A stretch of 15,792 nt of DNA from Gammaproteobacteria bacterium RIFCSPHIGHO2_02_FULL_42_13 (GCA_001801405.1 MGXQ01000017.1:1-15792), one strand, 5' to 3'. Shown: positions 1-7,274, counted from the stretch's first letter. The notes: generated by a model from the sequence alone, not told the origin. Translations and numbers: made by a program.

Positions 1-740
1 ATGTTATGTTTTGTCTCAAATCCGCTGGCACAAACCGTTTGACGAGCCACAAAAGTAAAACCAGTGCCCAGCTCCAACAAAAAATATTCTAATTTATCGA
101 TAAGTTTGTTTTCTAAATCGCTTTCTGAATATTGGTGATGTTCTTTTAATCCTAAAAACTCCAAAATATAAGGATCCTTGATAGCGTCTTGTGGCTTTTC
201 TAGTATATGCCCTTGTGTAGATAAAGCTTTAATTCCTTCTTTATCTTTGCTTAATGCCAGTCGAACATACAGTGCGCTATCAAATTGTCTTTTCAACTCA
301 CGCAAGCTCCATTGATTTTTAGCGGCTTCGATCTCATAAAATGCGCGCTCATTTTTATCCGCTATTCTAATTAGCATCTGATAATGTGACCAACTAAGTT
401 GAAAATCAGGAATTGCCTGTTGGCAATAAAATGATTCGGGTATCATTTTATTTTCCGATTTAACAGACAGTGTCTGCTGAATTGGGTACTCTAAATAAAA
501 CAATCGCATATTTTGTAAATTAACGACTGAAAACCCCTTGCCAAACTCCTTTAGCAGCTCTTCAGATAATGTTTTCATGGTTGATTTACCATAAACCGCT
601 CGGTTTTCACCTTGCTGTTCATCTTCTACTATCCGTTTGCCAACGAGCCAATAAGCCTCCAGCATGGTCTTATTAATGCTACGATAGGCATTTTGCCGCG
701 CCTGCCGGAGTATTTGCTGTATATCCGTTATTATTTGCAT
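1..740 (-). CDS. DUF1016 / YhcG-family PD-(D/E)XK nuclease, partial
   Basis: An open frame on the minus strand begins at ATG 740-738 and runs off the left edge, giving 246 codons without a stop. The protein starts MQIITDIQQILRQARQNAY and has the segments typical of the DUF1016 N-terminal domain: YWLVGKRIVEDEQQG near residue 30, YGKSTMKTLSEELLKEFGKG, LSWSHYQMLIRI and WSLRELKRQFDSALYVRL. Then come IKDPYILEFLGL and LELGTGFTFVARQ, which lead into the C-terminal nuclease domain. The catalytic part of that domain lies outside the window, so its integrity cannot be judged, and the residues after VARQ match the usual family pattern less well. YhcG-type proteins are predicted nucleases common in restriction loci and mobile islands; their exact role is poorly known. 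The start lies 38 bp after the stop of the integrase remnant, with an AGAAAGAGA Shine-Dalgarno-like stretch before it. Family assignment is firm, function is not. Confidence 0.85.
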   Translation of the reverse strand, partial: MQIITDIQQILRQARQNAYRSINKTMLEAYWLVGKRIVEDEQQGENRAVYGKSTMKTLSEELLKEFGKGFSVVNLQNMRLFYLEYPIQQTLSVKSENKMIPESFYCQQAIPDFQLSWSHYQMLIRIADKNERAFYEIEAAKNQWSLRELKRQFDSALYVRLALSKDKEGIKALSTQGHILEKPQDAIKDPYILEFLGLKEHHQYSESDLENKLIDKLEYFLLELGTGFTFVARQTVCASGFETKHN

Positions 741-778
741 GATATTCTCTTTCTGTACAATTAAAACCTTATGCAAGA

Positions 779-1285
779 TTATGCGCCATTTTTATCTAAA
801 AGCAACTTTTTTAGCTCTCTTTTTGTAATTGGTTTGTCTTCATCATCTTTGCCAAGATTTTTGATGATTTTCCCCTGATTACCAACCAGGATTTGCCTAT
901 AGTTTGTAAGCGTTGTGAGCGGGCTATTGTGCCCTATATTTTGGCTCCAGGCTTTAACCCGCATATTTCACACAATTGCTACTGCGAATGCGAATAAAGC
1001 TATAACTACTGCGTTCTCGACAAAAAATGACCGGTTACATATCGCACCGGATATGCGCCCGGTCATTTTTTGCCTCGGGCCTTGTATTTATAGCTTTATT
1101 CTCGTTCTCGTTACGCAATCGCGTGAAATATCCGGGTTAAGGTGTTCGGAGGTTTTGCATAATTCATACGAAAGCTGAACAAGCGTATCTCTAAAAGCAT
1201 GGGTGGTGTAACGCGAAAAACCCGCTGATTCAAAAGCGGCTTCCACTACTTCTCTAATTGCTGTATTATCCTCCATGTTGACCAC
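779..1285 (-). pseudogene. Tyrosine recombinase (phage integrase) C-terminal remnant, split by a MITE
   Basis: Two minus-strand pieces together form the C-terminal catalytic part of a tyrosine recombinase. The first (from GTG 1285) carries HAFRDTLVQLSYELCKTSEHL. The second (ending at TAA 781-779) carries KAWSQNIGHNSPLTTLTNYRQI. Removing the 179-bp element at 958-1136 and one TTAA copy joins them exactly in frame as EHL-KAW. The restored piece has the HxxR box (HAFR), the second His (GHNS) and a candidate nucleophile Tyr (TNYR). Everything upstream is missing: an in-frame TAA lies about 13 codons before GTG 1285, so the SAM-like DNA-binding domain and the first catalytic Arg are gone. The gene was therefore already truncated, or was truncated as well as interrupted. 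It points to a decayed integrative element around the DUF1016 and SEFIR genes. Confidence 0.85.
958..1136. mobile_element. 179-bp MITE-like palindromic element
   Basis: The element starts with CCCGCATATTTCAC and ends with the near inverse GTGAAATATCCGGG. It is flanked on both sides by TTAA (954-957 and 1137-1140), which reads as a 4-bp target duplication. Almost the whole length is an imperfect inverted repeat. Both arms contain GAATAAAGCTATAA. The central stem CAAAAAATGACCGG (1021-1034) pairs perfectly with CCGGTCATTTTTTG (1059-1072), and the 24-nt loop holds a further CATATC/GATATG pair. It has no coding capacity. TTAA targeting is known for some DDE transposases (piggyBac and possibly IS1380-like groups), but the parent family cannot be named from this sequence. 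Because excision restores the recombinase frame exactly, both boundaries are well defined. Confidence 0.88.
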
Positions 1286-1382
1286 ATCAAGGCATGAGCA
1301 AATGACGGTGAAACAGTTTTAGAAAATTTACAAACGCTTTACTCCAAGTGCAACATTGGGAAAAATGATTTGGAATAATCTT

Positions 1383-2831
1383 ATGAAAGGTAGTACCGCA
1401 CAACCAAAAGTTTTTATATCTTACAGCTGGACGAGTCCACAACACGAGCAATGGGTTTTAGATTTAGCGGAGCGTTTGTCTGGAGACGGAATCGTTGTGG
1501 TTTTAGATAAGTGGGATTTGAAAGAGGGACAAGATAAACATGTTTTTATGGAGCAAATGGTGAATGATGAAAGTATTAAAAAAGTACTTGTCGTTTGCGA
1601 CCGTGTTTATCAAACAAAAGCCGATGTTAGAAAAGGAGGAGTGGGAACAGAAACGCAACTAATCTCAAAAGAGGTTTATGAAAATACTGTTCAAGAAAAA
1701 TTTATTCCTATTGTGCGAGAATACGATGATACAGGAAAACCTTGTATTCCACATTATATGGCAAGTAGAATTTATATTGACCTTTCTTCGGATGAAAAAT
1801 TTGAAGAGAATTATCAAAAATTAATAAGAAATTTATACGATAAGCCCCTTATAAAAAGACCTCCGCTTGGAACGGTGCCTGCCTATATTGTTGAGGAGGA
1901 ACAAATTACCCTAAAAACATCACATAAAGTTGTCGAGATAAAAAACGCACTTTTAAATGACAGACGCAGTGCCAACGGCTTGATTGCTGATTATTTAGAC
2001 ACAGTGATTTCTTCGTTGGAAGATTTCCGCTTGTCTGGCGGTTCAGTTACAGATTTTGATGATCGTGTAGTTGAAACGATAGAAAAAATGCTCCCTTTGC
2101 GAGACGATTTTATTGATTTTACTTTTACAGTATTTAAATATCAAGAAGTTGTTGATCTTGATAAATTTCATAACTTTTTTGAAAAACTAGTACCTTTTTC
2201 TTGTCGCCCAGAAAATGTTCAATCTTATACTGATGTTGATTACGATAATTATAAATTTTTTACTTATGAACTTATACTAAATTTTGTCGCAATACTTTTG
2301 AAGTTAAAAAAATATAAGGAAGTTTCTCATTTCATAAACTCACAATATTTCTATCGTCATCCAAGTTCTAGCGAACTAACACACAACGGTATTGAAATTT
2401 TTGATACTTATCCTCGTGTCTTGGATGAAATAAGAAACAAAAGATTAAATTTGCGCCGTGTTAGTTTGACTGCGGATTTAATCAAAGCACATTCCACACG
2501 CTCAGATATTAGCTTTGAAGAAATTAAACAAGCGGATTTAGTTTTATATTATATAACTGAATTGCATGGTGGTAGGTTTTCATGGTTTCCTCGCACATCT
2601 GTATATAATTCTCGTGGCAGTGCTGTTGAAATATTTGAACGAATGGTGTCATTTCAATATTTTGAAAAAATTAAAGGACTTTTTGATGTGAAAAATATTG
2701 ATTTACTAAAGAAAACGATTGCGGAATATATTGAGAAAAATAAAGATCGACAACGCAGACATTCTTGGGATTATGAGATTCTTCCTTTGGAAAATGTTAT
2801 TGATCCAAGTAAGATAGGAACGATTAAGTAG
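1383..2831 (+). CDS. SEFIR (TIR-like) domain protein, candidate anti-phage effector
   Basis: A 482-residue protein with an N-terminal SEFIR/TIR-fold domain at about residues 8-155. Box 1 is KVFISYSW (9-16), box 2 is LDKWDL (41-46), and the third conserved stretch is GGVGTE with Glu90, the likely counterpart of the catalytic Glu of NAD-cleaving TIR domains (inference). KFIPIV and SRIYIDL close the domain. Residues 160-482 are predicted helical and match no domain I recognise; they may sense a trigger or oligomerise. There is no signal peptide or membrane segment. Single-gene SEFIR defence, acting by abortive infection, is described in bacteria, and the neighbouring integrase remnant and nuclease gene fit a defence island. 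I chose ATG 1383 because GGA lies 8 nt upstream and the domain begins soon after. ATG 1365 or TTG 1356 would extend the protein by 6 or 9 residues. The gene is visibly more AT-rich than ppsA, consistent with transfer. Confidence 0.85.
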   Translation: MKGSTAQPKVFISYSWTSPQHEQWVLDLAERLSGDGIVVVLDKWDLKEGQDKHVFMEQMVNDESIKKVLVVCDRVYQTKADVRKGGVGTETQLISKEVYENTVQEKFIPIVREYDDTGKPCIPHYMASRIYIDLSSDEKFEENYQKLIRNLYDKPLIKRPPLGTVPAYIVEEEQITLKTSHKVVEIKNALLNDRRSANGLIADYLDTVISSLEDFRLSGGSVTDFDDRVVETIEKMLPLRDDFIDFTFTVFKYQEVVDLDKFHNFFEKLVPFSCRPENVQSYTDVDYDNYKFFTYELILNFVAILLKLKKYKEVSHFINSQYFYRHPSSSELTHNGIEIFDTYPRVLDEIRNKRLNLRRVSLTADLIKAHSTRSDISFEEIKQADLVLYYITELHGGRFSWFPRTSVYNSRGSAVEIFERMVSFQYFEKIKGLFDVKNIDLLKKTIAEYIEKNKDRQRRHSWDYEILPLENVIDPSKIGTIK

Positions 2832-3144
2832 CCCGCCAAAATTTCGCCAAAACAAAAAGCCGAAGCCCGCGCGGATTCCTCCCCAGACCCCTCCTCCGCG
2901 CGGGCGAGTCCATCACCCCGCCTCCTTTGCCCCAAAAAAATAGTGGCGGGGTGCATTATTTTAGATTCCGCTTTTTGGATTTGTGTATCAGATTTGGCAA
3001 AATAATTTCAAAAGTTTGCGAAGGTTTTAATTCGGGAGCCAAACTTCAACAACTCGGCCGCAAGCGGCCGAGATTGTTTCCTTAATTGATTTCGCCTGCG
3101 CGGGAAACCCGCGCGAACGGCTAATGGACTCAACATTCTTAAGT
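2832..3144. other. Gap with GC-rich hairpins between island and core genes
   Basis: No convincing gene lies in these 313 bp. From left to right there is a perfect 11-bp inverted repeat GCCCGCGCGGA / TCCGCGCGGGC (2865-2875 and 2895-2905) and a perfect 9-bp one, CACCCCGCC / GGCGGGGTG (2914-2922 and 2945-2953). A plain AT-rich stretch follows (about 2955-3044), then a copy of the 77-bp dispersed repeat (3045-3121). The 2914-2953 hairpin is followed by CATTATTTTAG, so it may end transcription of the SEFIR gene, but the 22-nt loop and imperfect U tract make that uncertain. Two genes, SEFIR (plus) and ppsA (minus), converge here. Confidence 0.6.
3045..3121 (+). repeat. 77-bp dispersed palindromic repeat, copy 1
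   Basis: This copy matches 10432-10508 at 75 of 77 positions in the same orientation. It holds two hairpins. The first is CTCGGCCGC-AA-GCGGCCGAG (3053-3072). The second is GCGCGGG-AAA-CCCGCGC (3098-3114). They are separated by the AT-rich spacer GATTGTTTCCTTAATTGATT. It lies just downstream of ppsA. No U tract follows on either strand, so it is a REP-like repeat rather than a standard intrinsic terminator, though it could stabilise the ppsA mRNA 3' end. Confidence 0.9.
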
Positions 3145-5523
3145 TCACTTAGAATAATGCTTCGCGATATACAGCCAAGTCTTAACGACCGTATCGGGAT
3201 TTAATGACATGCTGCCAATGCCCTGCTCCAGCAACCATTCGGCAAATTCAGGATAATCGGATGGGCCTTGACCGCAAATACCAATATATTTATTTAACTT
3301 ATTACAGGTTGTGATCGTGCGCTCTAAAAAGAATTTCACCGCTGCATTGCGTTCATCAAATAAATTCGCCACTAAACTTGAATCGCGATCCAATCCCAAC
3401 GTTAATTGTGTTAAATCATTTGAGCCAATGGAAAAGCCATCAAAATGTTTCAAAAACTCTTCGGCCAACACGGCATTAGATGGAATCTCACACATCATAA
3501 TCACCTTCAATCCATTTTGACCTTGCTTTAAATTATTTTTAGCCAAAATATCTAGCACATTTTTTCCTTCTTCGACGGTTCGCACAAAGGGAATCATGAC
3601 TTCAATATTGGTGAAACCCATATCATCACGCAATTCACGCAACGCACGACATTCTAATTCAAAACAATCTCGAAAGGCTTCGCCGACATAACGCGACGCA
3701 CCACGAAATCCAATCATCGGGTTTTCTTCATGCGGTTCAAAATCTTTACCACCTAGCAAATTTGCATATTCATTCGACTTGAAATCCGATGTGCGCACAA
3801 TCACCGGTTTTGGATAGAAAGCAGCCGCAATGGTACCCACGCCTTCTTTGAGTTTCTCGACATAAAAGTCGATCGGGCTTTTATAACCCGAAATTTTCTC
3901 ACCAATCTTTGCTTTCAGTTCAGCATCTAACTCATTAAAATGTATCAATGCTTTTGGATGCACCGCAATCATGTTATTAATAATGAACTCTAATCGCGCC
4001 AAACCAACGCCCGCATTCGGTATAAACTGAAAGGTAAAGGCACATTCTGGGTTTGCCAGATTCATCATGATTTTTAACGGCAATTCCGGCATTTTTTCAA
4101 TGTTGATCGCCTCCACATCAAAAGCTAATAACCCTTCATACACGTAACCCGTATCACCTTCCGCACAGGATACCGTTACATCTTGTCCATCCTTTATTTT
4201 TGTTGTTGCGTTACCACAGCCCACAACTGCAGGAATTCCTAACTCGCGCGCAATAATAGCAGCATGACAGGTACGTCCCCCACGATTAGTGACAATCGCC
4301 GATGCTTTTTTCATGATCGGCTCCCAATCCGGATCCGTCATATCGGTTACCAGTACATCGCCTTCTTGAATTTTGGACATCTCTTTAATCGACAGTAAAA
4401 CTTTTGCCTTGCCCTTTCCAATTAATTCGCCAACGCTGCGACCATCAACCAACACCGCTGCGCGTTTCTTTAACCGATAGGTTTTTAACTCGTGAAGATT
4501 TGTTTGGCTTTTCACCGTTTCTGGGCGCGCTTGTACAATATACAATTTTCCGTTTACTCCGTCTTTCGCCCATTCGATATCCATCGGTCGTTTATAATGT
4601 TCTTCAATAATAACTGCCATCTTGCCTAACTCATGCAATTCTTCATCGGTTAACACAAAGTTGGAGCGCTCTGCTTTAGGCACATCTAATGTTTTAACAA
4701 ATTCTTTTGAACCGGTATCGGCATAAATCATTTTAATTGCTTTGCCACCTAATTTTTTGCTTAAAATAGCCGGCTTATTGCTTTTTAAATTGGGTTTATA
4801 CACGATATATTCATCGGGACTCACACTGCCCTGCACGACTGTTTCGCCCAGGCCATAAGAGCCTGTAATAAAAACAACTTCGCGAAAACCCGATTCCGTA
4901 TCCAACGTAAACAACACACCGCTGCACGCCTTATCGCTGCGCACCATGTATTGAATGCCCGCCGATAATGCGACTTGGCTATGATCAAATCCATTATGCA
5001 CGCGATAAGAAATCGCACGATCATTATATAAGGACGCAAATACTTTTTTAATCGACAATAAGACATCTTCAATGCCGCGTACATTTAAATATGTTTCTTG
5101 TTGGCCAGCAAACGAGGCATTCGGTAAATCTTCTGCCGTCGCCGAAGAACGAACCGCAACCGCCATTTCTTTTTGCGCGGACTCATCTGTTAATTTTTTA
5201 TAAGCTGCGCGAATATCTTTTTCTAATGCTGGCGAAAACTTTGCATCGATAATCCATCGACGAATTTTCTGTCCGGCTTTTTCTAAGGCGCTCACATCAC
5301 CCGTATCTAATTTAGCCAAAAGCGCGTTCATTTTTTCAACCAGATGATTTTCATTTAAAAAATCCCGATATGCATCGGCGGTTGTCACAAAACCCGTCGG
5401 GATGCGTAAACCCAATTTGGTGAGATGGGTAATCATTTCACCCAACGACGCATTTTTTCCGCCCACTTGCGGCACATCATTCATCCCGACTTGATCCATC
5501 CAAATAACATTTTTTGTGCTCAC
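3145..5523 (-). CDS. ppsA: Phosphoenolpyruvate synthase (pyruvate, water dikinase)
   Basis: The 792-residue product has the same length as E. coli PpsA. It converts pyruvate, ATP and water to phosphoenolpyruvate, AMP and phosphate in the cytoplasm, the entry step to gluconeogenesis. The N-terminal ATP-grasp domain begins VGGKNASLGEM and contains VAVRSSATAEDLPNASFAGQ. The swivelling phosphohistidine domain holds GGRTCHAAIIARELGIPAVVG with catalytic His420. The C-terminal PEP/pyruvate TIM-barrel domain holds IGFRGASRY, IMMCEIPSNAVLAEEF, FDGFSIGSNDLTQLTLGLDRD and GICGQGPSD. The start is GTG 5523, placed 9 nt after a strong AAGGAG. A sigma70-type promoter lies upstream at 5557-5585. The divergent neighbour encodes the kinase/phosphorylase that switches PpsA off and on, a functional pairing common in proteobacteria. 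Confidence 0.97.
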   Translation of the reverse strand: MSTKNVIWMDQVGMNDVPQVGGKNASLGEMITHLTKLGLRIPTGFVTTADAYRDFLNENHLVEKMNALLAKLDTGDVSALEKAGQKIRRWIIDAKFSPALEKDIRAAYKKLTDESAQKEMAVAVRSSATAEDLPNASFAGQQETYLNVRGIEDVLLSIKKVFASLYNDRAISYRVHNGFDHSQVALSAGIQYMVRSDKACSGVLFTLDTESGFREVVFITGSYGLGETVVQGSVSPDEYIVYKPNLKSNKPAILSKKLGGKAIKMIYADTGSKEFVKTLDVPKAERSNFVLTDEELHELGKMAVIIEEHYKRPMDIEWAKDGVNGKLYIVQARPETVKSQTNLHELKTYRLKKRAAVLVDGRSVGELIGKGKAKVLLSIKEMSKIQEGDVLVTDMTDPDWEPIMKKASAIVTNRGGRTCHAAIIARELGIPAVVGCGNATTKIKDGQDVTVSCAEGDTGYVYEGLLAFDVEAINIEKMPELPLKIMMNLANPECAFTFQFIPNAGVGLARLEFIINNMIAVHPKALIHFNELDAELKAKIGEKISGYKSPIDFYVEKLKEGVGTIAAAFYPKPVIVRTSDFKSNEYANLLGGKDFEPHEENPMIGFRGASRYVGEAFRDCFELECRALRELRDDMGFTNIEVMIPFVRTVEEGKNVLDILAKNNLKQGQNGLKVIMMCEIPSNAVLAEEFLKHFDGFSIGSNDLTQLTLGLDRDSSLVANLFDERNAAVKFFLERTITTCNKLNKYIGICGQGPSDYPEFAEWLLEQGIGSMSLNPDTVVKTWLYIAKHYSK

Positions 5524-5556
5524 GAATGCGCTCCTTCATTTATTAAACGTAAATCA

Positions 5557-5585
5557 ACTATAGCGCGCCCCTACACGGCGATCAA
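5557..5585 (-). promoter_or_regulatory. Predicted sigma70 promoter of ppsA
   Basis: Read on the minus strand, TTGATC (5585-5580) and TATAGT (5562-5557) are separated by exactly 17 bp. The -10 box differs from consensus at one position. The spacer is notably GC-rich. Transcription would start about 25-30 bp before the GTG 5523 start, leaving a short leader with AAGGAG. This is a prediction from sequence only. Confidence 0.6.
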
Positions 5586-5587
5586 GT

Positions 5588-5615
5588 CTTTACAGCACCA
5601 ACGATCTATGTAAAG
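5588..5615. promoter_or_regulatory. Inverted repeat in the ppsA/ppsR divergent region, possible operator
   Basis: CTTTACA (5588-5594) and TGTAAAG (5609-5615) form a perfect 7-bp inverted repeat with a 14-bp spacer. It lies just upstream of the predicted ppsA -35 box and about 30 bp before ppsR. The geometry would suit a dimeric regulator acting on both genes, but no known regulator motif is recognised and a chance match cannot be excluded. Confidence 0.3.
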
Positions 5616-5644
5616 CTAAGCGGTATAGAAAATAAGATGAGACA

Positions 5645-6460
5645 ATGAACATGAAATGCACAGCTTTTTTTATTTCCGACAGTACCGGCATTACTGCCGA
5701 AACGTTTGGCAATAGTTTGCTCATGCAGTTTGAAACAATTGAATGCGAACGCATCACGCTTCCCTATATCAACACCATCACAGAAACTGAAAAAACGATT
5801 GAACGCATCAACCAAACAGAAGGGTTAACTCTCGTTTTCTCAACGGTTGTAGAACCTAAAATTCGCCAATTACTACTCACCTGTCGAGCACCCATGTTTG
5901 ATATATTTGATACATTTTTAAAGCGTGTAGAAGATGCTCTACATGCCTTACATACTAAAAGCATTGGCCGATTGCACAGCGTTCATAATCCAGCCATTTA
6001 TGATATGCGAATTGCTGCCATACAATACACATTAAATGCGGATGATGGTGGCAATACGAATCATTACGATATGGCCGATGTGATTTTACTCGGCGTCTCA
6101 CGAAGCGGTAAAACGCCTACTTGTCTATATATGGCATTGCGCTATGGTATTTCCGTTGCAAATTTTCCGCTTACCGAAGAAGTTTTAAAAACACTAAAAT
6201 TACCCGCTGCCGCACAAGCGTTTCAAAAAAAATTGTTTGGCCTAACGATTGATGCAAAAAGATTACATGAACTTCGCACACAACGATATGGTAATAGTCA
6301 ATACGCGTCCTTTGAACGTTGCCAGCAAGAGCTCAAACAAGCTGATAAAATATTTCGACAAGCAAACATTCCCGTACTCGATACAACGGATTTTTCAATC
6401 GAAGAAATTGCCACCAAAATTATTCAGATAACCGGCATTAAGCCACATCATCACATCTAA
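5645..6460 (+). CDS. ppsR: PEP synthase regulatory protein (bifunctional kinase/pyrophosphorylase, DUF299)
   Basis: A 271-residue protein of the DUF299 family. In this family PpsR phosphorylates a conserved Thr next to the catalytic His of PpsA with ADP, inactivating it, and reverses this by phosphate-dependent dephosphorylation. The start FFISDSTGITAET (8-20) is the family signature. The nucleotide-binding P-loop is GVSRSGKT (150-157), followed by PTCLYMALRYGISVANFPL. The target in the neighbouring PpsA is the Thr of GGRTCH, which is present. ATG 5645 has only a weak ribosome site; ATG 5651 (MKCTAFF) is an alternative two codons inside. The gene is divergent from ppsA, and its stop directly abuts a repeat-rich segment ending in a strong terminator at 6678-6707. 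Confidence 0.95.
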   Translation: MNMKCTAFFISDSTGITAETFGNSLLMQFETIECERITLPYINTITETEKTIERINQTEGLTLVFSTVVEPKIRQLLLTCRAPMFDIFDTFLKRVEDALHALHTKSIGRLHSVHNPAIYDMRIAAIQYTLNADDGGNTNHYDMADVILLGVSRSGKTPTCLYMALRYGISVANFPLTEEVLKTLKLPAAAQAFQKKLFGLTIDAKRLHELRTQRYGNSQYASFERCQQELKQADKIFRQANIPVLDTTDFSIEEIATKIIQITGIKPHHHI

Positions 6461-6488
6461 CAATTCCGGAATGACAAGGAAAAGAGAG

Positions 6489-6588
6489 TCGTCATCCCTG
6501 AAAATCTGCGTAGCAGATTTATCAGGGATCCAGAGAATATATTTCTGGATTCCGGATATTCCGCCTGCGGCGGAATTCCGGAATGACG
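6489..6588. repeat. REP-like compound palindrome (GTCAT...ATGACG type)
   Basis: The segment starts GTCATCCCTG and ends GGAATGACG. It contains three nested inverted repeats: TCCCTG...AAATCTGC / GCAGATTT...CAGGGA near 6495-6528, GGATCCAGA / TCTGGATTCC near 6526-6553, and ATTCCGCC-TGC-GGCGGAAT near 6558-6576. The form CTGGATTCCG...CGGAATGACG is a widespread extragenic palindrome in proteobacterial genomes. A small fragment of the same type, ATTCCGGAATGAC, abuts the ppsR stop at 6463-6475. Confidence 0.75.
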
Positions 6589-6611
6589 AAACTGCTGGTG
6601 CAAAGATGGGA

Positions 6612-6679
6612 TTGTTGCAACCCGAATTTTACTGGATACCGGCTTTCGCCGGTATGACGAAAGTGGCGGGTTGCAACAA
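6612..6679. repeat. Second REP-like palindrome bracketed by a 13-bp inverted repeat
   Basis: TTGTTGCAACCCG (6612-6624) and CGGGTTGCAACAA (6667-6679) are perfect inverted repeats. Between them lies a shorter REP-type unit, TGGATACCGGCTTTCGCCGG followed by TATGACG (6632-6658). The nesting suggests that one palindrome inserted into the loop of another. Confidence 0.65.
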
Positions 6680-6707
6680 AAATGGCGATCGCAAGATCGC
6701 CATTTTT
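6678..6707. terminator. Bidirectional intrinsic terminator
   Basis: A perfect 13-bp stem, AAAAATGGCGATC / GATCGCCATTTTT, closes on a GCAA tetraloop. It ends in T5 on both strands, so it can stop plus-strand ppsR transcripts and minus-strand lipoprotein transcripts. It lies between the two convergent genes. Confidence 0.85.
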
Positions 6708-6727
6708 AATAATCAATCCCTACTCAA

Positions 6728-7138
6728 CTAGTCAGTATCGCCTTGGTCTTGATCATCCGAAGGATATGCCGATGATGTATCATTGTCGGAATTATCATTG
6801 CCGGCGGTATCATCCGTCGTTGCTGCGGTGTCATCCGTTGTATTCGCGGTATCATCTGTCGCCGCGGAATCATCGTCCGTTGCTACTGTATCATCCGCTG
6901 CGTCTATCGCTTTGCCCGTTACCTTCGTATCATCCGTTACTGGCTTCGTCTGATCAGCAGTACTCGTTGTAGCAGTTTGTGCTGAGGATGACGTGTCTGT
7001 TTTGGTCAAATCTTGAGCTGTTTGCGCACTAGCTACAACATTTGATGAATCTTTTTGACTATTTTGACCAAATTTACACCCGCCCAATGACACTAATGTC
7101 ACTAAACCTAGCGTAACAATGGTTGCTTTCTTGATCAT
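6728..7138 (-). CDS. Aspartate/threonine-rich lipoprotein of unknown function
   Basis: A 136-residue product with a lipoprotein signal peptide: MIKK, then a hydrophobic stretch, then the lipobox LGGC with the lipidated Cys at 21. Position +2 is Lys, so outer-membrane sorting is expected. The mature part is low complexity. It has about 26 Asp and no Glu or Arg, many Thr and Ser, and a degenerate run of DDT/TDDT units from about residue 68 to 115. It is likely disordered and very acidic, perhaps binding divalent cations (inference). No fold or family is recognised. ATG 7138 has AGGAG 8 nt upstream. The gene follows fadD after 136 bp and ends at the bidirectional terminator. The DNA shows the same degenerate tandem structure. 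Confidence 0.8.
   Translation of the reverse strand: MIKKATIVTLGLVTLVSLGGCKFGQNSQKDSSNVVASAQTAQDLTKTDTSSSAQTATTSTADQTKPVTDDTKVTGKAIDAADDTVATDDDSAATDDTANTTDDTAATTDDTAGNDNSDNDTSSAYPSDDQDQGDTD
6805..6905 (-). repeat. Degenerate tandem repeats encoding TDDT units
   Basis: On the plus strand the motif GTATCATCCG or close variants (GTGTCATCCG, GTATCATCTG) recurs about every 15-30 bp. On the coding strand this gives repeated GATGATAC. The repeats are in frame with the lipoprotein gene and encode its acidic TDDT blocks, so the repeat number could vary between strains. Confidence 0.55.
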
Positions 7139-7274
7139 AAATTGAACTCCTCTTTAGAATATTATGAGCGCATAAGAATAACAGATTTTTAGAAATTACT
7201 ATATATTTTGCAAACAAATTCCCCACAAATTTTGCACATTATCAAGAAAAGCTGCATTTCTGATCTAAAAAAGA

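Noticed and set aside
958..1136. CRISPR-like or attachment-site structure
   Set aside because: There is one long palindrome with terminal TTAA duplications and no direct repeats with spacers, and it falls mid-gene in the integrase; the MITE explanation is complete.
915..1178. 87-codon plus-strand reading frame
   Set aside because: It runs through the MITE and the opposite strand of the integrase remnant; it is a by-product of the palindromic element.
3053..3114. Hairpins after ppsA as an intrinsic terminator
   Set aside because: No U tract follows on the minus strand, and the same sequence recurs before lpxK and inside comEC, so it is a repeat.
6682..6972. 96-codon plus-strand frame rich in His, Tyr, Pro and Leu
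   Set aside because: It is the antisense of the Asp-rich repeat gene and starts inside the terminator; the minus-strand frame has a lipobox and a strong ribosome site.
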